Below are positions 24,168 through 37,229 of a stretch of DNA of 64,000 nucleotides, one piece after another (within the stretch, counting starts at the first letter, position 1; the number at the start of each line of letters is the position of its first letter). The stretch spans positions 62,001 to 126,000 of the forward strand of contig LATX02000253.1 of assembly GCA_001466705.2 (NCBI GenBank), read 5' to 3'. The DNA is from Moniliophthora roreri. Taxonomy: Eukaryota; Basidiomycota; Agaricomycetes; Agaricales; Marasmiaceae. Under the pieces are notes generated by a model. The model saw nothing but the letters and a program-made list of their open reading frames with translations. It was not told the origin of the DNA and ran no database searches. The translations under genes were made by a program, and so were the position numbers.

Positions 24168-27100
24168 TACGCAATCGTAAACGTTAGCGAAGTGGTGCGG
24201 CCTGGCAGGAAACAGACATCTTACCTAGCTGAGATGGATATGCAGAGTGAGAATGTGTATGTTGGTGCGTATGAAGATCACGACCCGCACGGTTTATATC
24301 TCTGGAGCTCAGAGTGAAAGCTTGTCACTGGCGAAAAGAGACGTGTGAACATTGTACCACAGCCACGACGATCAGGCAGTGCTGGCGGGTGGTTTTGTAG
24401 GAACTTGGATGGGGCTCATTTCTTAGGCCTACTGTAAGCAGAGCCATTATACAGTCATCGACGTCCAACAGTGGCGGTAGCTTGCATAGGGAGCCAATTA
24501 CAGCTGTTTCAATGATCCTAAAACTTTTTCGTTTTCCGTTGTTCAGCATTTTTGTTTAGTGTATAGCTAAATTTGGTACTGAAGCTTGCCAGTCGGTGAT
24601 GGATGACACGGACAAGTACCAAATTTAGCTATATTTTGTTTATACACTAAACAGAAGCAACGAAAATCGAAAGAGCTTCTAGGATTATTGAGCAAATGCT
24701 GTGAGCTGGTTTGATTATGACCGAATGGAATGATGTGAGTTGAGGATGACAGTTGGGAAGGAAAGAAACTCTGAACGGCGTCTAATGTGAGAAAAAGACC
24801 ATGAGGATAGAGAGTGAGCATCAGCAAACCTGCTTGCCGGCTTTTTGCCGCTTTTAGGCATCTGCCGGTGCCTTCCGGCAGTCAAGCACCCCAATTATCC
24901 CACTTTTCTCATTCACGATCACGCTCGTTCTGGGCCATCTCACTTGCAATACACCCTAATTTTAAGCTTCATTGAGTACATCTACATTTGGATAAAGGAG
25001 GGATGACAGAGAGTCCAGTATGCTGGCAGCTTTTTGGGGCTCGGACCTAATTTGCGGCATCTCACTTTTCGGCCAAAAATTTCTAAAAAAAGGCGAGAAA
25101 GGCGGACCAAAATGTAACTAAATCACGTGCTAGGTTTCCTGATGGATACGTATTACGTGGTCACGTCAGCGCTCCGACGGCGCTTGCGAGAGTTGCCTTC
25201 TGCATTCATCAGATATCAGAGTTCTCCTCCTAGAGACTCTTTCCTCCTGGATAGGTGTAGCTTTTTTTTTTGGCTTCTAGTCTTTCCGTGCACTGACATA
25301 ATTCATATTTCAGTTTGAATCGTTGAAAAATCAGCCGCCAATAGGCAAAAAATCAAAGTACAAAGGTTTATAATGCGTCATACACTGGTTCCCTCGATAC
25401 CTATTCGCTCATGATTGATTACCTCCCAGGCCTATCCTTGGCCTCAAGGTGACTTATATGGCTTTGAACGTTCAAATTGCTGCCAGTGTGTCAAGACTCT
25501 CGAATAAAAAATGCTCGACTCACCGAGTTTCACCGCCCCACCCTGGACTACCGCACGCCCCATGGCGTTCAACCTGTCATAAGAATTAAACATTCCAGAG
25601 CCACTCGTGTCCATTACCAGTGTTCGTGTATCAGTTCTCCGGTGCGAATTACATCATCTGTCGCATTAGATGTCAAGCATTCCTTTGCATCGCAGGATTG
25701 CAACGTTCCCAGCAGCATCGAGCGGTGATTTTTCTAGTAGCAAGTCTCTTCCTTGGCGTACGGCATGGGCCACAAGGCAAGTATCCAGTCATTGACGTGA
25801 TTCTCATCCTTTCCCATCACGATTTACGCTGCATTACAAGCGGAAGCGAGGGCATCATTAAGGATTGTACTAGCAAGACGGAAAGGTACTACTCAAAAAA
25901 AAAAAAAAACAGTCTTACCATTCCTTCATAAGTAGCCTCTTGACTTCGGGATCGACCAGATTCCCTGCCTACCCCCTGTGACCAGATACACCACCTCATT
26001 AGCCAAACACTAGCCGAGGGAAGATGCACCACACCTCGATATATCTGCTCAGAATGTGATGTATTTGACCTAGGACGTGTTGTACTTTGTTCCTGTGACC
26101 CTTTTGGAATACTCACATAACCCTCAGCGGGGCAGGTTCAGGGGTTCAGGGCGTTGGGCGATAGGGTTAGGTATAGAGGTCAGGCGTTAGGGATTAGGTG
26201 GGTAGGGTTGCGGATTACGATATATTTATTGCCAAAAAGGGAAGTGGTGTTGCTTAAAAGGGTGGTGGTGCATCATCTTTACTAGCGCATTTGGCACTAA
26301 TTTGTTGTAAGTGGTATATTTGGTCACATGGGCGGGGTGGATTGTATATCCTTTCTTGACTTACAAAGTTAGGTGTTCCTGGATATCGTGGCTTCAGCCC
26401 GACGGCATGAAGTGGCGGCGACTTTCATGATCGGACGAGGTAAGTATAGCTGCATTTTTGACTTACATAAATGAGTCGGAGTCGGCGACTGTAATTGAAA
26501 TACGGGAAGGATAATTGTGCTCCCGGTTGCTGGGAAGGTTATCTACTCCACTTTCATCAACTAGTTTCACCACTCACAATTGGTTGAGGTTATAGAAGTC
26601 CCACGTCGCTTGGGTCAATACAACCGTGAGCCAACCGTGTGGTGCAATTTGCAGGATCGACTAGAATGCTCCGCCTTCGAATTGGGGTGTGGCTATTGGG
26701 GAAAAAGTACAACACACAGAACTGAACTCGCACTGGCAAATGTGGTTAGTTCTGGTACGAGCCACTGGTCGCACATTGCATATGCAGAGAGCAGGTCCGA
26801 GTCGGTCAATGCCGTGATTCCAAACAAGCATCCTCTAGTCACAGTTTTTACTCATCTCGTAACGTTGCTCGGTCAAAATCCACGCATTCAAAGGCCCACA
26901 GGTAGCGCCGTCTATGTCAACCCTGTTGATATCCTTGGAACCTCACGGGAACATCGCTCGCTCATGAACTAGTCGCTCGGACGAGTAGAATAATTCCACT
27001 CTCTATTCTCTTCAATGCTGGGATCATCAGAGATGCCGTATTCCGGCTTTCTATGAAACGGTAGGCTCTCAAACCACCACAGAGGATACATGGCTGTCGC

Positions 27101-28920
27101 AGAGGAAAATCTCGCATCATATGTCGGTCTGCTATAATCACCGGAAAGGCTCGGTGATCCAGGAGGGCCAGAGGATATCGCATGCCAGCCTGACATCCCA
27201 ACACAGGTACACAGATGCGTCTAGCCGAATAATACCTTTCACCCTGTGGTTCTATGTGATATTGATACAGCTATTGATACAGCAAGTGGCGAGAACTTTG
27301 ATCAAGGTAGGCTCAAAAAGGAACCTCATGCTAAGTGCCTAGGTACGAGACTATGCATCAAGGTTCAGTTCCGTCGCTGCGTTCTCATCATTCACTTACT
27401 TGCTTCTTGACTTAAGAGCGCAGCGCGACTTGAACCAGCATATATCAGCATTTGGACCACGGATTCACTCCAAAGTAAGCATCTTTTTACTGTACCATGG
27501 GCCAGCATACTTCATATTCGAACGAAGGTAGTCTGCTGCTTGATCTTTGATGGTTTCCCTGACACCAAGCGGAAACTGCACCAGCCGTGAGTCACTAGGT
27601 CAACCGGGGGGTTGTTATCAAAGGCAAGCAGGGGGCGAATGGTTTACTGAGACTGTGGCGCAGCTCGTCCCACGGAGATTCAGCGTTCGACCATCCAATC
27701 AGGTTATCGTCCAATGACATTGCGCGCTATACACTTCCACTGTATTGCACGACGACCTTCTTTGTTCGCTGATACCGGATACCGGGACAATTTCCCTATT
27801 ATCGCCTTTCGGAACGTAGACACAACGAAACACCGCTTCGAATACAGGGTAGCGGGTGGTTCTGAAGGGGGGCGAGTAGCTACCTCCCGCAAGCCTAGAT
27901 GTGGTCCATCTCACACACATCGGTCGAGACCTACACAGTTTCATAAGGATGGAATTCCAGAGTGCCGGTCCGACGGCAAATTAGTGTCGACAGTGGAAGA
28001 AATATGACAGAGGCATACAGCGTCCATTATGTTGTATAATGAACATCGTCTCAATAGGGTATAGTCGGGTCGGAGACTCGGATAATAAGTCACGTTAACG
28101 ACGCCCTTCATAGGTAATCTATATTTGAGTGTCCAATTGGACGAGCTCCCGTCCAAGTTGCTTGGGAGGCCGCTTGCTTCGGAAAAACAGGACAAACAGG
28201 ACTTTTTGGACCTGCAAAGTACTATAGCTACCGCACCCCTTGATGATCAGCGGCTGACAATCTGTGCGAAGCAGGTACGGGTTTGAAAGGTTGTTTATAT
28301 CTCGGAAGACGTCATTATGGTAAGAACTGCGTGGAATTGATCCTCGAATCTGTCCATTCATGGTTGAGGCGACGGAGTTACCCGGCAGTGTTCTCCCGGT
28401 GCTACTTACTTCGAGGTTTCTTCCCAACGACATACACAGGGAAGCCAAAGGAATAGATTCTCGGCATGTAAGAGAAAAAATTTTGGTATACAATTCAGCG
28501 CATGCTAAACATGTTGCACCGCTGCTATCAAAGCCTAAAATAAACGCAACATATCACCCGTTCAATATCTATATAGGAATCTACCACCACCGCAAACGTC
28601 ACGAATAAATGCCCCTCTAACCACCATTGCGGTATACCCCTAGATCAACCCGGCGCGGAGTACTTGGTTTATACACGCTTTGACATCTCGAGCTTGCTCG
28701 ACATATCGGGATCAGAAGTTTCTCCGGAAAGACATTAAATGACGTGATCTCTAATGCAGTCCCAAATTCGCCGACGCCGATTAAATAACGTGATGAACAG
28801 TGGTGATTCAATCTCGAGGGTGAAAGAAAACCAAATTCCATGTCTATCGTTATACACAAGGGTTAGTGATACTGATTAAACGGGCAAGAACGGCGCGTCG
28901 CGTTCACCTAATATCCATTT
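24168..28920. other. Gene-poor stretch
   Basis: Contains a foldback repeat at 24,553-24,653, a short A run near 25,894, and a TTAGGG-like patch near 26,140-26,215. No frame shows a recognisable domain on either strand. Minus-strand AT-rich sequence with TATAAA near 24,300 may be the promoter of the homeodomain gene. Confidence 0.45.
24553..24653. repeat. Foldback (MITE-like) inverted repeat
   Basis: The left arm TGTTTAGTGTATA followed by GCTAAATTTGGTACT is mirrored on the right by AGTACCAAATTTAGC and TATACACTAAACA, with a short loop between. The right arm carries an extra TATTTTGT-type insertion. The structure would fold into a long hairpin in DNA or RNA. No clear target duplication is visible. 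Confidence 0.75.
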
Positions 28921-29737
28921 CTACCATCTGCCCAGAGCACGCGAATTGGCAATAGGATAGTTATTGATCTGCCTCGCTGGGTCGGTGCTCCAGTGATGAT
29001 GCTGAGAGGGATTCGGGGTCGGCGGTAGAGATTCGTCATCTACATCGTCCAGTGGAGGAGTTAGACCCCCGGTGGCACCATGATTGCGGTAGTGCCGGCG
29101 CATGTTTGAGTTCACGTTGAATTCGCGCCCACAGCCCGGATACGGACATCGGAAAGCTGAAGAGCCAAGTGAGCGCTTAGATACACATGTACAAGATAAG
29201 AGATCAACCCACGAGTTTCTCCAGTATGGGTATTTACATGGATGCGAAGACTGCTCGGGCGGCTGAAGCGTTTTGAACATGTGGGGCACACATGCTTTTT
29301 GTCGGAAGATTCGTTAGAAGATGATGGAGGAGGGGAAGTTGATGATTCGCTATGCCGCGTGCTTGTCGAATAAACGGGAGATTGAGCGGGATGTGGTGAT
29401 TGTCTAGACACCGTCGGGGATTGAGGGTATCGACTTGTTTGTGCAGGTGGATATTGCGGCTGCTGCATCGACTGTCCAGGTATATCAATGCGAAGCCGGG
29501 GATCTTGCTCCTAAAGTCTAAGTCAGGAGGGAATAATCATTAGAGACTGTCCTTACCTTCAAGACAAATCGAACATTGGGAGTGTATTTCATGAAATGCT
29601 CTGAGCACAGGAACTTTTAGCTTGGGAAGATCAGCAGGTCTCGACGAGAACATACCTGGGAACATTTCATTGATTCCAGGAAGACTAGGTGTGTTCTTTG
29701 GCTGCCAGTTTCCTCTTTGGTACGATTGGGAAGTCAT
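28921..29737 (-). CDS. C2H2 zinc-finger transcription factor, two fingers (fruiting-regulator type)
   Basis: Four exons (29656-29737, 29557-29600, 29213-29510, 28921-29156) give 219 aa. The two adjacent C2H2 fingers are HVCPTCSKRFSRPSSLRIHV(x3)H and FRCPYPGCGREFNVNSNMRRHYRNH, joined by the classic linker HTGETPF. The intron at 29157-29212 splits that linker. Upstream are a short conserved-looking box, PEHFMKYTPNVRFVLKEQD, and RIDIPG, followed by a Gln/Pro/Ser-rich region. The finger pair resembles the basidiomycete C2H2 regulator family that includes Schizophyllum c2h2, which acts in mushroom development. That resemblance comes from motif memory, not a search. The 44 nt exon 2 is needed to keep the frame. 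The protein should be nuclear. Confidence 0.9.
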
Positions 29738-32546
29738 GGAGTCAGGCTGAAGATTTTGTGAGTCGTAGTTGGGGTAGAGGGATGACAGCTTGAGATTGGG
29801 AATTTTGGATGCAGCATTATATATGTTACACGAACCTGTTTAGGATTGATGCGGTTAATTACGATTGAACCGTGCCAAGAAGCGAAGAGGTTGTCGTACC
29901 TATGTCATTTCCTGAATTAGATATACAATCGACCTGATGACGGCTCGCATATTCGTGCCGTATTCCGACGAAAAAAAAAAAAGTACCGTAATTTCCAGCG
30001 CAACCGTTGCTTGATCTCAAAGATCAGAGTGTGATTCTGAAATAAAGATAAACTACTGGAAGGATGTAGATATTTTCGTTCTAATATGTAGCAGTTTTGC
30101 GGGGATTTCGGATTTCCAGGAAAGTGCAGTGATGCGAACTTCCGCAATACGTGCATTCCGTTTTGGGTGACATACGAACTGATCGATCACCTTCCCTGTA
30201 CACACAAACAATTGTGCGTCAGGATTCAGGCAGTTTACCGAAGCACGGGTGCACAGACACACAATTAAAGTATGACTTGCCGGTTGTGAGCAGTAGTCAA
30301 TCAGGGTCAATACAAATCAAACCGCTGCGGACCTCAGGACAGCTGAGAACAGTCAACATATGAGAATGCAATCAAAAGGCAATGGAAAGAATACGTACGT
30401 TCGTCAGACAAGCTGCAGGGAGGCCGACTAACTGTAATACTCAAGGGTTCTACCCTTGATCGCCTACCAAAGCTCCAAGTTAAACGGGTCCGATGGCCAT
30501 GCACCCGACAGCCGACGCCTTCTGGACACAGCGGGACACCAACTGGATACCTATTGGCAACGGGCACCGAGCTCACTATTGCGTGTTTCGATCAATGCCG
30601 ACGTCATAGAGCGGGAAGGAGACTCGAGTAGAGGCCAAACAACATATTCCTGTTACAGCGCGAATGAGGGAAAACAGGTCTGATCAACGGCGAACGAGAT
30701 AATGAAGCGGTAAGTCGTCAATCACCCAACCGTAATTTCAGGGAGAAGCTTCTCACCTTGACGACTCAGACTTACCTGGGAGGCGGCCAACCGGCGAGGG
30801 AGATGAATCGGGACTGATGCATCAAAAAAGCCTATCCTGCTATGACAGCCGTGGGTGCCATCTAGACGGAGGTATTACCCCACAAATAGCTTTAGGGAAC
30901 ACAATTTTTGCCATGCATCTTGTTCTATGAAGACAGCGGTAAATGAGAGGTTTGGATTGACCTTGATTTTGACAGAGTTCACCGGTCATTATGTTCCACC
31001 AGCCAGAGCTACTGTAGAATATATCCGGACAACGAAAATCTGTGTGACAGCGGTAGCGACTCGGGCTGCGCGGTATCCCATTTGGATTTTCTACCCTGCA
31101 TTCATGGAGGCCCCAAGTATCACAACGATACTTAATCCCGCTCCATTCCAACAATGATGCTTCTGAGTGCCGCCCTCCGTCGGACGCGGTTCGAGGCTAA
31201 CCGTTTTTAATGCTGCGATGGTGGAGAGCTAAAGATTGGCAGCCATCAAACATATCAGACAGCTGAGAGCTGACTCCTGAGTCTTGTCTCTTTGGGTGGG
31301 AATGAGTCTCATACTGCCCATGAGTGCTGTTTTCAGGATACACATGCCAACGTCTACAGATGTCAAAAGTGAGTTCCGGTCCGCTTGGCAGTAGTTTCCA
31401 TCACAAGTAGGCAAATCAGGCAAGGAAGAGAAAATCAGGATGACTCGGACCTGAAGTAGACGTACCTGGAGTACCGGATGCTACAGAACACTTTGAAGAT
31501 CACGTCCAACGTTCTATATAAGGACTGTTACTTTCGTCATTTCGGGTTGAGCGTCACTACCGAACAGCTTACAACGTGACACTGCCCGGAAGTTGCTTCA
31601 TTAAGTTCGACAACGTGTTCGGTTCTTGGAATTTCGCCATCCTAGGCTTGGCATTGAAACGAACACATCTTCAAGAGAAATATTAAACGCCAGTAAGTGG
31701 TTAACGAACGTATCTTTCAGGGATTTGTGTACCTCTTTGCCCATTATTCTACTTTCCAAATCATTGAGTCCTCGACGTATATCCTTTGCGTCCAGGCTCG
31801 GTATGGAAATCGTTCTTGATGTCTGGGTTTGAAGGAGGACCGAAGTTGTTTGGAATGACGATGCGGGTAGATCTGACTTGGTATCTGGCCTCTTACTATA
31901 TGGACACAACGTGCTAGGTACTGAACGTAAGACTCGAGGTGATATTCTGCTGCGATACCTTCATCATAAGCTGTCCTTCGGAATGAAGTCCGAGAAGAGA
32001 CGACAACTTACCCTCATTAGCAAAAATAAAGGACGTCATTATGGGTGTACGGTCAGCCATGCGCCCGTTTACTGATTACTCTGGTATTTTGATTTAGACT
32101 GCAAATTGCACGACCAGGCTCGATGCTGAAGCGCTGAAGCTCTGAAGTGGTGATGGTTGTTATTCGCATTCCCTCGGACAGACCACCTGACCTCTTTTGG
32201 ACCGGGGGATCCCGGCGGGAACCCGGATTCCCGGCCACGGGCACGTGAGGACTCGGACTTGAGGGCAGGCTGTTACACCTCACAGCTCAGCCCACAACTC
32301 AGCCCACGCTGTCGTTCGCCGTCGTTTAACCTCCGACTCACTACGCACCATCCATACCATCAATTCCACCTCTGAATGAATTGAACTTGCTTGATTAGTT
32401 CTTACGAAAAGCTACCATCTGATACCTGATTGCCGGTCAGCTGAACATCTTCCGTTACTGGAATTGTCTAGACCCATCTCAGGCTGTCGAAGGTGATCAG
32501 TATTCCCTTCCCAGGAATAGTCAACCTTCTTCTTCTTTATACCACC
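29738..32546. other. Intergenic, no gene supported
   Basis: A minus-strand frame at 31,601-31,909 (SLDAKDIRRGLNDLESRIM) looks somewhat protein-like but has no partner exons or known domain. The rest shows only short unrelated frames. Confidence 0.4.
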
Positions 32547-32915
32547 ATGTCACTACTCACACGCACACCCTTGCGATTGACAGTCTCCTCTCCACTCAGA
32601 TCGTCCACCAGAGGTATGGTCCAAGGCGTGAGACCTCCCGGTCCTGGGCCCAACCACGCCACTGTCGTTACAGAGGTGAGTCTTCGTCCTCTCGTGGTAA
32701 CCAAGGTCTGACGTGGAAGATACCTGTAGCATTTACCCTTCTCGTACACCAGCAAGAAAGCATTTATAGCAAAGCTTGGAGTTTTTGCCTCTGCTGCATT
32801 CGGGTTGCCTTTTGCGGCGATTTACATTCACTGGTGCGTCTTATCTTGACGTATCCCCTTACCGAGGTGACCAAGTCATTGCAGGCACAAGCGCGGAGGA
32901 CTGAAAGGAGCGTGA
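32547..32915 (+). CDS. Small mitochondrial inner-membrane subunit, probably cytochrome c oxidase VIIc/COX8-like
   Basis: Three exons (32547-32675, 32757-32833, 32885-32915) encode 78 aa. The N terminus is rich in Arg/Ser/Thr without acidic residues (MSLLTRTPLRLTVSSPLRSS), a mitochondrial presequence. A PPGPGPNH box, a single membrane span (LGVFASAAFGLPFAAIYIHW) and a basic tail (HKRGGLKGA) follow. This layout and the GLPFAA-type span fit the smallest cytochrome c oxidase subunits of the VIIc/VIII family, which stabilise complex IV. The exact subunit name rests on general resemblance only. Exon 2 uses a CAAG acceptor. The gene is too fragmented by introns to show as one long frame. Confidence 0.65.
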
Positions 32916-33297
32916 AAGAAATACCGATACCCTGAGCTTCCTTCAATGAACTTGCTCTATGAATAGAGTATCCACAACTTGAACTTCTTCTGTACGAAAT
33001 ATCCTCGACATCCCATTTGATGTTCAATGTATCAATTATTTCAAGTCATTCACTTGTACAAGGAGCACATGCAGAAAGATGCATACGTGTGTCATTGCGA
33101 AGTCCAAGTATTGATCAAAGATAGCTAAGATATGTCAGAACAGTGGAGACCCGTCAACTATTTTCATGGAAACCTCATGATTAACATCGATATCATAAGA
33201 AGAGTCATCAACTCTAAGTAGAGTCCTGGGGCAGATATGTCGTTACCAAATTAGTATCGTTAGTGTTCGTATGTCGGAAACCATCTCCGATCCTCGT

Positions 33298-35098
33298 CTA
33301 CAGCGTGTAGACGAACCAAGCAGAGTCATCTCCATGTCCGTTTATGCCCTTATTATCACCAAGCTCGACAAACTGTCTCGCAATCACCTTCTTCTCATTC
33401 TGTTTCCTCAGATAGATGGTATTTACCCCTGCCAATGTTGCTTCCAAACCCGAAAGAGCCAACAACGTGATAGTGCCTGCAACGTGTTCGGGTGCTGGGC
33501 TCAGGTACCCAAATAACCATACTGACAGCAGTGCACCCAAACTCGCCATCATAGACTGAAGTGCGATGGCGGTGGCACGCCTCGCCTCCGGAAATGAGTT
33601 ATTGGACATCCAAGCAGTCACGATGACGGGAGAAGGGTAGCTGCCAGAGGCCATCAGGAAGATGCTACCGTATCGAACAGTATCCGAAGTCGACGCTTTA
33701 CAACATGTGGTGAGAGCAAGCGATAGGTTTTAAAAAAAATCTCACTTACCGAGAAAAACCGCGAATCCAATCGCACACAGGGCGTTTGAGATAATAGTCA
33801 TGAAACCCCTTTGTTGTAGCCTGTCGGAAAGGTATCCGATGACCAGGGTGACGAGGAGCCCTGCTGCGTAGGGAGGGACGCTCATCAGTTGTGCCTTGAC
33901 TTCAGTATTATATCCGAGTGAACGAACGATGGCTGGCGTGATGCTGCAGTAGTGGGACGGTCGGGTCAGCATGACCGAGGAGATGAGGTATCAGCTCTAC
34001 GTACTAGAACATGCCCATCAGCTTCGTCCCAAGCGCGAATGCCATTCCTGCTCCGAACCAAACATGGAGACCTCCGAAGGTATTGATGATCTCTCTGCAA
34101 GCCGAAACTCGAGTTTCGGTTATGTTTCGACTGTCGTTCTTGAGAACTTGAATTACGGATTCCTTCTCCTTGTCGTCTAGTAGAGGCATTGTCTCTACCG
34201 ATCTCGGAAGCAGCCGAAATGAAAGGAGGCCGAAGATGACGGTAAACAAGCCTTCTAAAATGAATATCCACCCCCATCCTCGGATGTTCGAAACTCCTGA
34301 CATCTGAGCAATTCCGAATGCGAGAAGTCCCGAAAACGCCCCGCATAATGCTGCTGGAGCTAAAATGAGGGATAGTCTGTGGGGAAAACCTTGGCTCAAT
34401 ACCAATACCAAGTTCATTGGAAGGAGCGTACCGGAAACTAATCTTATGCCGAGGATAGAAGTAGGTGAGATAGAGGCAGACTCCAGGATACAATCCTCCT
34501 TCGAAAAGTCCCAAAAAGAAGCGGGAAGCAATGAAAGTCCTATACGTTTTGACGAATCCAGTCGATAAAGCAACGACACCCCACATCGTAATCATGCCTG
34601 GAAGTACATATTTTGCACCTAAAGCCTGGGTATCAGGTCAGTCAATATACAAATAATGCCGTGAGCATCATAGGAGGACTAACCTGGAGCATCAAGTTTG
34701 AAGGTATCTCGCACAGGATATAGGGGATAAAGGTGACTGTTAGAGCTGTAGTATACTGCAAATCCGACATTTGAAGATCGCGCTGCATCCCGGCAGCTCG
34801 AGCACTCCCGACGTTTATTCGATCCTGAAAGAATTGAGATGTAATCAACAGAATTTCGCAACAGACATACCAGGAATGAGAGAAAGCACATCATGCTGAG
34901 AATCGGAAGGACCACTAGATCCACCTTGCGCCATGTTTGTGCTCGTGGTTTTTCCACAGAACGGGTCTCTTCTTTTGGCTCTTCAACAATATATACTGAG
35001 CCTGGTATGACATCTCTCTGAATGCCAAAGATCTTGTCGAGGTCCGACAATGAGATGAGACGCAGGTCCCGGGATGAGCTGGGAGGAGAGGAAGGCAT
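33298..35098 (-). CDS. MFS transporter, anion:cation symporter (Dal5/Tna1-like) family
   Basis: Six exons (34871-35098, 34684-34824, 34432-34625, 34005-34376, 33750-33943, 33298-33695) give 508 aa, a normal MFS length with about 12 membrane spans. Family marks are DRINVGSARAAGM after the first span, FIPYILCEIPSNLML, SRFFLGLFEGGLYPG, GWGWIFILEG at the end of the N-terminal half, and the repeated loop motif GYLSDRLQQRG. These fit the fungal ACS family, whose members import organic anions such as allantoate, nicotinate or related vitamins by proton symport. The actual substrate cannot be read from sequence. The N-terminal ~60 residues are cytoplasmic and Ser-rich. The gene is divergent from the BTB gene, with about 1.07 kb between the starts. 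Confidence 0.94.
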
Positions 35099-36164
35099 TG
35101 GAACGAAGAGGAAAACCTGAAGAAAGGAGGCTCATACAGATTCTATATATCTGCTGCTTCAGAATAACGTGAAATGATCGTGTCGGACGCGAACCAAAAT
35201 AACACGACAATTGGGCGGGTTTAAGCTTGTAAATGGAGGCGAAACGAGAAACTTTACACAGACTCCTGAGTATGTCCGGATTCTATCACCGTACTAGGTT
35301 CTCCTCTTGCGTCAGAGAAAACAGGGATAGTAAACGAAGAGAATTGCAATGACTGGAGACCAGCATCATTCTGCGACGAACTAGGGTACCAGTGACTCGA
35401 GAGCCTTCAGGCCGACCGCGATTGAATGACAACTTGTTGAAAGTATAATCAAAAAGGCCAGAATATTGTGGCAAAACGGTGCCTAGTCCGACGCAATCTT
35501 GTTGTCGTTAGTTTGACATAAAGATTTATCGTAGTAATGCATGCCGAAATCGTGAATGCAAAGGGGATGGTGAGAGTCGAGTGAGTAAATCGCCTCCAAT
35601 CAGAGTCTGGGCCTTGGGGCCGTAGCACAACAATGATAAACAAGCACGACTCAATCTGTTTCCTTCTCCCACTGCTCTGTGACTGCTCAGAGTCTCCCAT
35701 TGATTTCCGAATCCTCGCTCCTCAACCTGACTCGAGAAACCGTTCTTCCGTAAATCAGGCATGAACTCGGAAAGCATCAGCTGGTATGCTTTACATAGCT
35801 TTATCGTTAAAAACAAACCATCATGAAATTTCGTAGGTCACTAGTTGAACCGGAGCCCGGATATAAGGTAGAGCTTCAATGAGGCAGTGGCGTCAAGGCT
35901 AGCATCATGACGTGAGCTGTAGGTGCAAAGAGTTGTTGTGGAAAGGCCGGCGAAACGGTCAGTCTGCATACGCCTCACTACGCTGAGCTATCTGAACCTT
36001 TAGGATTACAACAACTCATAGTTGCAGATACGCCAAGCTTGACAAGATCAACCCGTGAAGTCATCATTGAGAAAGGGGGTCAGATGATCACGCAGCCCTC
36101 CTGTTTTACCGTTCTCCAATTCTTGATCACAACCGACCATCGCCGCCTCCATGTCTTCAGAAGA
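35099..36164. other. Divergent intergenic region (MFS and BTB promoters)
   Basis: No supported gene. It must contain the promoters of the minus-strand MFS gene and the plus-strand BTB gene. Confidence 0.5.
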
Positions 36165-37229
36165 ATGCCCTCAATCATCCCAGGTTTCGAATCGCTGTCG
36201 GTGTCTACTTTCCCGTTGAAGTGCCGAAAGCTGAATCTAACGTTACCAGTCGACCTTCCCACTTCCAACATTACCCTTCAATCTTCGGACAAGGTGCTGT
36301 TCCGAATACATCGGGTCAATCTCGAAATGCATTCGCAGGTCTTCGCCGATGCGGCTAGTTCGACAGTCGGAACAGTGGATAACGAAGTCGTTGCCTTGTC
36401 GGAATCATCAGCGGTCCTGGAGGTGATGCTTCAGTATATGTATTTGCAGCGACAGCCGGACCTCCGCAGGCTCGAATTCGAAATAATGAAGGACCTTGCT
36501 GAGGCTGTAGAGAAGTATCAGATATACTCTGCGATGGGGGTATGTAGTCAACGAATGAGGTATGTATCCCGGTCCTCCTGATTGGTTTGACCGTTGCTGA
36601 CGTATCTCTTTCCTAAAAGGGAATGCATCCCAGAACACCCCATTGACGTATTGCTGTACGCGGTTCGACACAAATACCCCGATATCGCAAATGAAAGCGC
36701 TGAAGCCACACTTGGCATGTCTCCCTATTCAATGCTCAGCCGGCTACCGCAAGGCCTTTTTGCAGCATGGGTGAGTTCAACTTCAATTGACATCATGGCT
36801 TTAGTAATGAACTGCCTCTTTTCCGAATTCCATCAGACCGAGTATTCAGAAGTGTATCGGGACCTTCTCGCAAAGGAATTCTCGCGTTTTGGGCCTACTC
36901 GCCTTCACAAAGGTGTTACCACTCCATGTGATGTTTGGCACGAGCAATACGCTGTCATTGCCTCTGAGCTAAGCAGTGGAATCGGTGCATCAAACGGGAA
37001 AGTGTGGTTGCGAACTGGTAGCTTCCCTGGCTTCTACCCCCACAGCCAAGCTGGTTCCCGTGATCGCGACCGTGGACTTCATGTCCTCGCCCGACTACCT
37101 ATCCTGATCGAGCGGAGGCAAGCTCTCTGCGGTGATCGATGTGGTGATTGTAAACGCGAGTTGGGATACTGGATTCACCAGTCGGAGAGAGACTGCAGGG
37201 AACTCCGTCGGTTTTCGGAGTATCTTTAG
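36165..37229 (+). CDS. BTB/POZ-domain protein (basidiomycete expanded family)
   Basis: Three exons (36165-36559, 36620-36770, 36837-37229) give 312 aa. The BTB core is clear: SNITLQSSDKVLFRIHRVNLEMHS, then VVALSESSAVLEVMLQYMY and a following helix LAEAVEKYQIYSAMGVCSQRM. The second half has the Cys/Trp-containing helical region usual in agaricomycete BTB proteins (HPIDVLLYAVRHKYPDIAN). BTB domains mediate dimerisation and often link substrates to cullin-3 ubiquitin ligases, but no other domain here reveals the target. The start is not certain. The same frame is open further upstream, so translation could begin earlier, and ATG 36165 is the nearest before the domain. Confidence 0.88.

Noticed and set aside
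26145..26215. True chromosome end
   Set aside because: The TTAGGG-like words are imperfect and genes continue on both sides, so this is not a telomere.
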